This document shows positions 58,665 through 64,000 of a DNA stretch of 64,000 nucleotides, piece by piece. Position 1 is the stretch's first letter, and every line of letters begins with the position of its first letter. The notes beneath the pieces were generated by a model. That model saw only the letters and a program-made list of their open reading frames with translations. It was not told the DNA's origin and ran no database searches. Position numbers and translations under genes: made by a program. This DNA comes from Blastomussa wellsi (taxonomy: Eukaryota > Cnidaria > Anthozoa > Scleractinia > Plerogyridae), in contig OX393561.1 of the NCBI GenBank assembly GCA_947652115.1, positions 155,907 to 219,906 of the forward strand. The letters run 5' to 3'.

Positions 58665-59452
58665 TTCGCCGGTACCCATTTATACACCTTCCCTGCTAAC
58701 AGAGGCTGTTTTCCTGGTGTTCGCTGACGGGAGAAAAGAGACCTCTGCCATGGGTCGAAAATGGTTTTGATTTAACCGCCGTCCACAGTCTTGGACGGCT
58801 CTATGAAAACGCATGCTCCTTGCGTTGCTCGCTGATAGCAACTTGAGCCCGTTGCCTCTCGCGCATTTCTTTACATTAGTTCCGTTGTCATTTATTGAGC
58901 CCACATTGTAAACATGGCGTGCTCATCGGCTGGCTTGCTCGAAAGAGTTCAATCGTAAACAGTTACAAAGTTTTCTTTCTTCTGTTTTGGATAACCTCGA
59001 CGATGGAAAGGTCAAAAAATTGAGTGACGAGCAGTTCAAGGCCCTGTTTCATTTTTTAAACGGGCGAGACACGTTTGCGTGCTTTCCAAACGGGCATGGG
59101 AAAACTCTCATCTGCCAGATTGCTGTAATTGTTGCACGAACGGGAAAGGTGAAAATTCTGCCATCGAACCCACTTGTTCTGGTTGTTTCACCGCTAAACG
59201 CGCTCATATCTGACCAGCCTGAGTCCTGCCAAAGGCTCAAGCTGAAAGCTGTTAAAATGGAGCAGGAGCTGTTCGACAACGACGATAAACTGAAGGAGCT
59301 ACGAACATCACGTGATGGCTAGCATCCTAGCAGGGAATTTCACACCTGGATGGAGAGAGGCACTGTGAGAGTAGTGTTTTACCCAAGAACACAACGCAGA
59401 GCCCCGGACCGTGATCCGGAGTCCAGCTCACTAACCATTAGGCCACTGCATG
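58665..59452 (-). repeat. tRNA-derived SINE split by a 652-bp insertion
   Basis: 58665-58689 and 59342-59452 together match the left-middle and right parts of the SINE at 1905-2200 (CGCCGGTACCCATTTATACA, then GAGAGAGGCACTGTGAGAGT and the tRNA-like end). ACACCT is found on both sides of the break (58684-58689, 59342-59347). Confidence 0.75.
58914..59322 (+). pseudogene. RecQ-like helicase N-terminal fragment inside the SINE
   Basis: ATG at 58914 (MACSSAGLLERVQ), one frameshift near 58950, then LDNLDDGKVKKLSDEQFKAL, FPNGHGKTLICQIAVIV (Walker A, with Asn in place of the usual Thr), PLVLVVSPLNALISDQPESC and VKMEQELFDND, ending at a stop at 59320. This is motif I through motif Ia of a RecQ-type helicase, cut short before the DEAH box. 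No introns are visible in the piece. It is carried in the 58690-59341 insert. Confidence 0.65.
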
Positions 59453-60270
59453 GAAACTTTAAATTAAGTAACTTAAATTCAAACGATAAAGTAGGAACAT
59501 CCGTCTCTGCTGCCAGTTGTTATTTGTTACCAGCCCTGATTGTATAATTCTAGTTCCATGGTTTTAAATGATAAAACTGTAAAGCGTTTCTTAATCACGT
59601 CAATAAAAATAAACGCAAAGCATTAATTAGCCATCAACTCTCACTTCTTAACTCAAACAGAAAACTGCGCCTTTGTAACTTTCTAAAAACAGACAATAAA
59701 CAAACTGTTTGTCTATTATAAATACGCTCCATGGAACCGCTATAACTACATTTCGCTTAGATCATTATGAACTCAGCAACTCCGCATTGAAACTGGAAGA
59801 CATACTGTCCCCAAGAATCCTGAAAATTTAAGAATTTGTACTTTGTCCCAGTCTATTGATGTTGAAAACGAATCTCACGCTTTATTCTCTGGCACAGTTT
59901 ATGATAGTTTTCGATCCAAATAAATTTTTTGATGAAATCGCTGAAAAATACCAATTTTTTTGGAAGACGTAGATATTAAGTCTAACATTTTGTTGGTGTA
60001 ATATTTTGGACGGACAAAATTTCGGGAGCGTAAAATGCTAAGTGAGGATGGAAACAGTGGCAATATTTAAAAATGGATTAGAAAAAACATACCGATACGC
60101 CCCAGGCATGCACAGTGCAGACTGACAACAATAACAAATAAGGGTAAAGAAACAGAAATAACAGGCAAAAATTTGCCTTTGTTGCAGTCGATCTAGCTAA
60201 ATCACGATCTAGCCTGTCTGACAGACTACACCGAGGTTTAGTTCATCTGCAACGCAGGTTTGTAAAAATA
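59453..60270. other. Intergenic, no gene recognised
   Basis: A/T-rich; a couple of short stretches resemble decayed retroelement 3' sequence, but nothing can be assigned. Confidence 0.35.
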
Positions 60271-60985
60271 ACAACAGAGTTGATGTTCGCGGGCGTAAAC
60301 ATGTTTTCGGCCGGCTCAGGCTCAAAATGAGCTCTGAGTTCGGGCCAAAAACATATTTACGCTCAAGGACATCAACTCTATTACTATTATAATAATTTCA
60401 GAGTGCATTAAAAACAACAATCAAGGACAGCAAGCGATATCTTGAACCGGCTGCCGGCAGTGAGCCAGCGTTTATTTCAGATTGAAAATCAGGCTGAAAA
60501 TGTTTTATACAAACCTTGCCAGGAAACCTAAAATTCAATCATGTTTAATGCTTGAAACAATATTTGCTTTAAGCTTTCTTCAAATGAAACATACAGAATT
60601 CTATAGACAGCAAAGAAAGATTAATTTAGGTTTTAAGCGTCATTAAAATTAACCTGACAACAGAGTTGATGTTCGCGGGCGTAAATATGTTTTTGGCCCG
60701 ACTCGGGCTCATTTTAGCCCGAGACGCAGGCGAGGACAAAAAATGAGCTCCGAGTCGGGCCAAAAATAGATTTACGCTCAAGGACATCAACTCTATTACT
60801 ATTATAATAATATCGAAGGGTATTAAGAACAGGAATCAAAGACAGTAAGCAACATCTTGAACCGACTGCCGGCAGTGAGTCGGCGTTCTTTCCTGATTGA
60901 AAATCAGGCTAAAAATGTTTTATACAAACCTTACCAGAAAACCTAAAATTCAATCATGTTTAATGTTTAAAACAATATGTACATC
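60271..60985. repeat. Tandem pair of ~315-bp repeats
   Basis: Units 60271-60585 and 60657-60985 match along their length. Each starts ACAACAGAGTTGATGTTCGC, holds an inverted pair (GAGTTGATGTTC...TTTACGC and TTTACGCTCAAGGACATCAA CTC) and ends with a shared TTTTATACAAACCTT-CCAG/ CAATCATGTTTAATG stretch. Confidence 0.75.
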
Positions 60986-60989
60986 TTTA

Positions 60990-61356
60990 TTGTTATTGTT
61001 TGCTGGAAAGAGCAGAGCCGTATCAAGGGAGGAGCAGAGGCGCAGAGACCGAAATTGGCCTTCCCCCCTGATGCGGCCCGCATCAGTGTGAATAGTAAAG
61101 GCGAACTAAAACGGATAAAACAGATAAGCGTCTTCCATGGATAGTCAATCATTAACCATTTGGCTCTCCGAATTATAATGGCATTGGTAGGAGTCCAATA
61201 CCTCGCATAATCACACGCAGGTGACTAAATAAAGGAGATACATTCATGTGACATAAATCAACTTTATTGTTTGCCAGAAAGAGCAGAGCTGTATCAAGGG
61301 AGGAAAAGAGGCGCAGAGACCGAAATCAGCCCACCCCCCTGATACGGCCCCCAACA
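60990..61356. repeat. Two ~95-bp direct repeats
   Basis: 60990-61085 and 61262-61356 share TTTATTGTTTGC..GAAAGAGCAGAGC, GTATCAAGGGAGGA, GGCGCAGAGACCGAAAT and CCCCCCTGAT-CGGCC. Purpose unknown; probably a dispersed repeat. Confidence 0.6.
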
Positions 61357-62043
61357 TAAAAAGGGGGAGATGGATGGAGAAGGGAAGAATAAGGTGAAGG
61401 ATGAAGGAATGTTCTTGGCGATAAGATGTGAACGAAATATCTCTTACACTGCATGAAAACACTACATTCCCTTCCTTTGTGAAAGACTTACACTTATGCA
61501 TCAGTCAATTGAAACCCCGGCCCCCAGACCCCCGGACTTAGCGGGGATTTAACGCGTCCATAGACGGGATTTCACGCACTTTTAACGGCCCAGTGGCCCC
61601 GGTGGGGGTGGATTTAACAAAATGACGGTAACGTGGTGATTTAACAGCACGCGGTCACGTAAAGCGGGCACGACAGCGGGAATTTAACATGAAGTACCAA
61701 AAGGAGCACATCACATGTCTTTCAAGGAGTATGCTTGAAGTGAAACAACTCCAATACTTTTTTCGGTGCAAGGTTGTTTTTGACTTTGAACATTAAGATA
61801 GCGATGTCTTGCAGACGCCTGTTTTGTAGTTATGGCAGGCCAGTCAGCGCGTTTCAATAGCTGCTCGTACGTTTCAGATCTAGACCTAAACCCCGCCCTT
61901 AATGCACGCTCTTGGATGCGTTCCAGTTTTCTATTGTCAGATGACTAAGTGGCAATAGAGGTAGTATGGATGACGTATACAAAGTGAGCATAGCTTTGCA
62001 TGGTATTAAATGTCGCTTCAGGACACCAACTTTTTGGCTAGCC

Positions 62044-62473
62044 TTAAAGTGCACCTAACCCCAAAATATTTTTTCACTAAAATAAACCTTTGCACTTTTT
62101 CGAAACGCATTGCACCTTTTGTTTCTCCGTTTTACCAAATTCTGACTATTTATAGCATTCAAACGTTACGAAAACTTGCGCATCATTTGTTCCACGACCG
62201 AGTCAGAAGGGGCGTGGGTCTATTCCTGATATGACGTCACAAACTGATTTGCATGCATTTTTACAAAGACTTGATGCAATGCAAATCAGTTTGTGACGTC
62301 AAATCAAGACTAGACCCACGCCCCTTATGACTCGGTCGTGGAACAAATGATGCACAGTTTTTCGTAACTTTTGAATGCTATAAAAAAGTCAGAATTTGGT
62401 GAAAAGGAGAAACGAAAGGTGCAATACGTTTGGAACTGGTGCAAAGGTTTTCTTAGAGTTAGGTGCACTTTAA
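62044..62473. repeat. TTAA-flanked palindromic MITE nested in the larger element
   Basis: Starts TTAAAGTGCACCTAAC and ends GTTAGGTGCACTTTAA; most of its length is an imperfect palindrome centred near 62255 (e.g. GACGTCACAAACTGATTTGC / GCAAATCAGTTTGTGACGTC). Confidence 0.8.
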
Positions 62474-62479
62474 CACAAA

Positions 62480-62612
62480 CTTCACTAATATGCTTTCTGA
62501 AATCTAGTGACTCGTCATTGTATACTCCTAACAGTTTTATCAGTTCGGTTGTTTTGATATCTTGGCCGTCAATTGGAGAAGATTGGATACAAGCAACGCG
62601 AGGGAAAGGCAC
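62480..62612 (-). mobile_element. LINE reverse-transcriptase fragment
   Basis: Minus frame: DIKTTELIKLLGVYNDESLD then FRKHISEVCVK, the LLGVxxDxxLxFxxHI block just after the catalytic part of non-LTR reverse transcriptases. Confidence 0.55.
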
Positions 62613-63089
62613 GTATGACTTTCACTCAAGACACTGGGGTATCACAATATATTTTGTTGTATGTGGTGAACCAGTTGTGTTTGACATTACACTTAAACAT
62701 ACACAAACATTTGTATTCATACATTATCAAGATCCATATAATGCTTAACTAGTTTTCGGAATGACGCATTTGCTACAATCGAAACAAGCCAGTTTCATCT
62801 AAACTCTGGCTTATCAAATGAAAGTGGACTTTTGCATCTATTGAAAGTCAAATCAGCATACCGAAGGCCATCTTTCAGCGTAGATGAAGATTGCAGGTCA
62901 TTTTTCGAGGCTGGAGTTTTTAATAAAAGAACCAAAAATAGCGATCCGGTTTGAGTTGTTTCTTCATTTGGTTTGAACGCCCCGCTATGCGGCGCATTCA
63001 AAAAAGCCATTTTTTAACACTTGAAGTCCCGGGGGTCGGGGGCCGGGGTTTCAATTGACTGATGCATTACAAAACATATTCAATTCCGC

Positions 63090-63310
63090 AAGAATAGTGC
63101 GCCATGATAAGCTCAAGAGGCCTATCAAGCGGCTTACGACAAATGCATTAGCGACCGCACAAAACTTCTGGATTGCGACGAACGTGCAAATAAAGTAGGA
63201 GGCCAAGCAGAACTTCACCAACACTGACTACGCCTTCAAACTCTACAATCAGGCGCACCCTGACGAACGAATGATACCTCCCAAAGAGCCCAAGTTCTAT
63301 GATTTGTCAA
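63090..63310 (+). pseudogene. Polinton relic: relative of the 131-residue protein
   Basis: Plus frame with one in-frame stop: RHDKLKRPIK, FWIATNVQIK, stop, EAKQNFTNTDYAFKLYNQAH, PDERMIPPKEPKFYDL, clearly the protein of 8727-9122 (ENFTNTDYAFKLYNRVHPEE). Ends are missing. Confidence 0.75.
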
Positions 63311-63559
63311 AAATCCAGGAAGGGGCTTTCCAAAACTTATCTCTTGATGACAAGTTATTCGGTCTCGATGTTACTACTTTGCTATGGTAACTCTGATCTT
63401 GGAAAAAAGTACTTCATCTGAAACCGCGATCTTTCTCTAGTGCACTTGGAGCAATCAATTTTCTGTCCGATATTCTATGGTGGTACAGTAGCTGCTCAAA
63501 GTTGAGTCGAGGTGAGCAGAGACAGTGTTCGCCTCCATTTTTTGAACTCATGGAACAGA

Positions 63560-63790
63560 GCCGCAAGTACTGCATTTCCTACATTTTACCACCTTCATGA
63601 TTCGTGCTCGCTCTTTGCAGAAAGGTGCATCAAAACGGTCCTCATGTACCTCGTCCCAGCCTCTCGCTGCCTCATTTTTATGGGAGATATACTCATCTCC
63701 CGAGAATCATCTCCCGAAGCTCTGGTGGCAGGTTTTAAATGGACTCGGAAAGTTGGCATTTTTTTTTATCCACGAACCATGGCGCAGTAC
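63560..63790 (-). pseudogene. Polinton relic: third Cys-rich F-box-like gene
   Basis: Minus strand: ESI, stop, NLPPELREMI LGR, then after shifts ARGWDEVHEDRFDAPFCKER, ARIMKVVKCRKCSTCG. Same order as 15703-16014 (LPPELREKI, LGWEAIHREL, APFCSRREQIVKATVCRKC). With 63090-63310 this shows a separate Polinton relic at the right edge. Confidence 0.65.
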
Positions 63791-63839
63791 GAACAATATA
63801 ACGAGGGATCTTCTATCTAAATAGGTGAACCGTCATCAT

Positions 63840-64000
63840 CACCATCATAATTTGACGATAAAAAAAATTGCGATATGCTTTTATGAAAATGTTTTATCGC
63901 AATTTTTATCGTCAAATGTTTTAAAAAACCGCTAGTTTTTAAAATAATAATAATAATAATAATATTTTTTAATTAATAATAATAATTATGATGATGATAA
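63840..64000. repeat. Palindrome and TAA microsatellite at window end
   Basis: TTTGACGATAAAAAAAATTG pairs with CAATTTTTATCGTCAAA (about 63851-63918), followed by an AATAAT run from about 63940 to the end. Confidence 0.75.

Larger units (their letters stand above)
61492..63067. mobile_element. DNA-transposon-like element (~1.57 kb) with long GC-rich inverted ends
   Basis: Left end ATGCATCAGTCAATTGAAAC then CCCGGCCCCCAGACCCCCGG; right end its inverse (CCCGGGGGTCGGGGGCCGGG, then GTTTCAATTGACTGATGCAT), about 45 bp. Interior carries a nested MITE (62044-62473), a minus-strand LINE fragment (62480-62600) and ORFs of unknown nature. No transposase recognised, so non-autonomous. Confidence 0.65.

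Overview
The window is repeat-rich animal genomic DNA, most likely from an anthozoan cnidarian such as a stony coral. This rests on the mixture of repeats (Polinton/Maverick DNA elements, Penelope-like elements, Ty3/Gypsy, BEL/Pao, several LINE relics, tRNA-derived SINEs, many short inverted-repeat elements) and on intronless class A GPCR genes. There are no bacterial-type operons, rRNA genes or CRISPR arrays. Apart from two intact Gypsy retrotransposons and two GPCR genes, almost every coding stretch is a broken transposon gene.

Layout. 0.8-1.8 kb: Penelope-like relic between inverted terminal repeats. 1.9-2.2 kb: tRNA-derived SINE. 4.4-6.3 kb: an inverted, partial Polinton structural module. 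6.3-6.9 kb: LINE and Penelope fragments. 6.9-17.06 kb: a degenerate Polinton ('A') with DNA polymerase C-terminus, integrase, small membrane proteins, packaging ATPase, candidate capsid genes and cysteine-rich terminal genes, ending in a 177-bp palindrome. 17.07-17.76 kb: Penelope fragment. 17.8-22.5 kb: intact Gypsy 1 (identical 211-bp LTRs). 23.7-24.7 kb: GPCR 1. 25.3-29.9 kb: intact Gypsy 2 (155-bp LTRs), nested in a short inverted-repeat element that itself sits in a duplicate of the GPCR 1 upstream region. 30.2-30.6 kb: second Penelope family. 32.2-32.9 kb: one unassigned host-like exon/ORF. 35.08-40.14 kb: internally deleted Polinton ('B') bounded by two different palindromes, holding the polymerase N-terminus and an unusual ~700-residue gene. 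40-48 kb: LINE, BEL/Pao and Gypsy debris. 49-51.3 kb: LINE ORF1 duplicates buried in a (CCA/CCACTA)-rich satellite. 53.3-53.8 kb: 39-bp minisatellite running into the 3' end of GPCR 2 (53.8-54.8 kb). 55-64 kb: short inverted-repeat elements, a third Penelope family with a hammerhead-like motif, a split SINE holding a RecQ-like helicase fragment, and a Polinton relic at the right edge.

The gene groups that would work together are those of the Polintons: a protein-primed family-B polymerase, a DDE integrase, a packaging ATPase and capsid-type proteins, i.e. a virus-like self-synthesising transposon. All copies here are inactivated by frameshifts, in-frame stops or deletion. The most unusual signals are the long palindromes with AGTAGTATA-type outer ends beside the Polinton gene blocks, the possible replication-initiator-like gene of Polinton B, and the hammerhead-like motifs in the Penelope ends. 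All family names come from motif reading by eye; no database search was possible.
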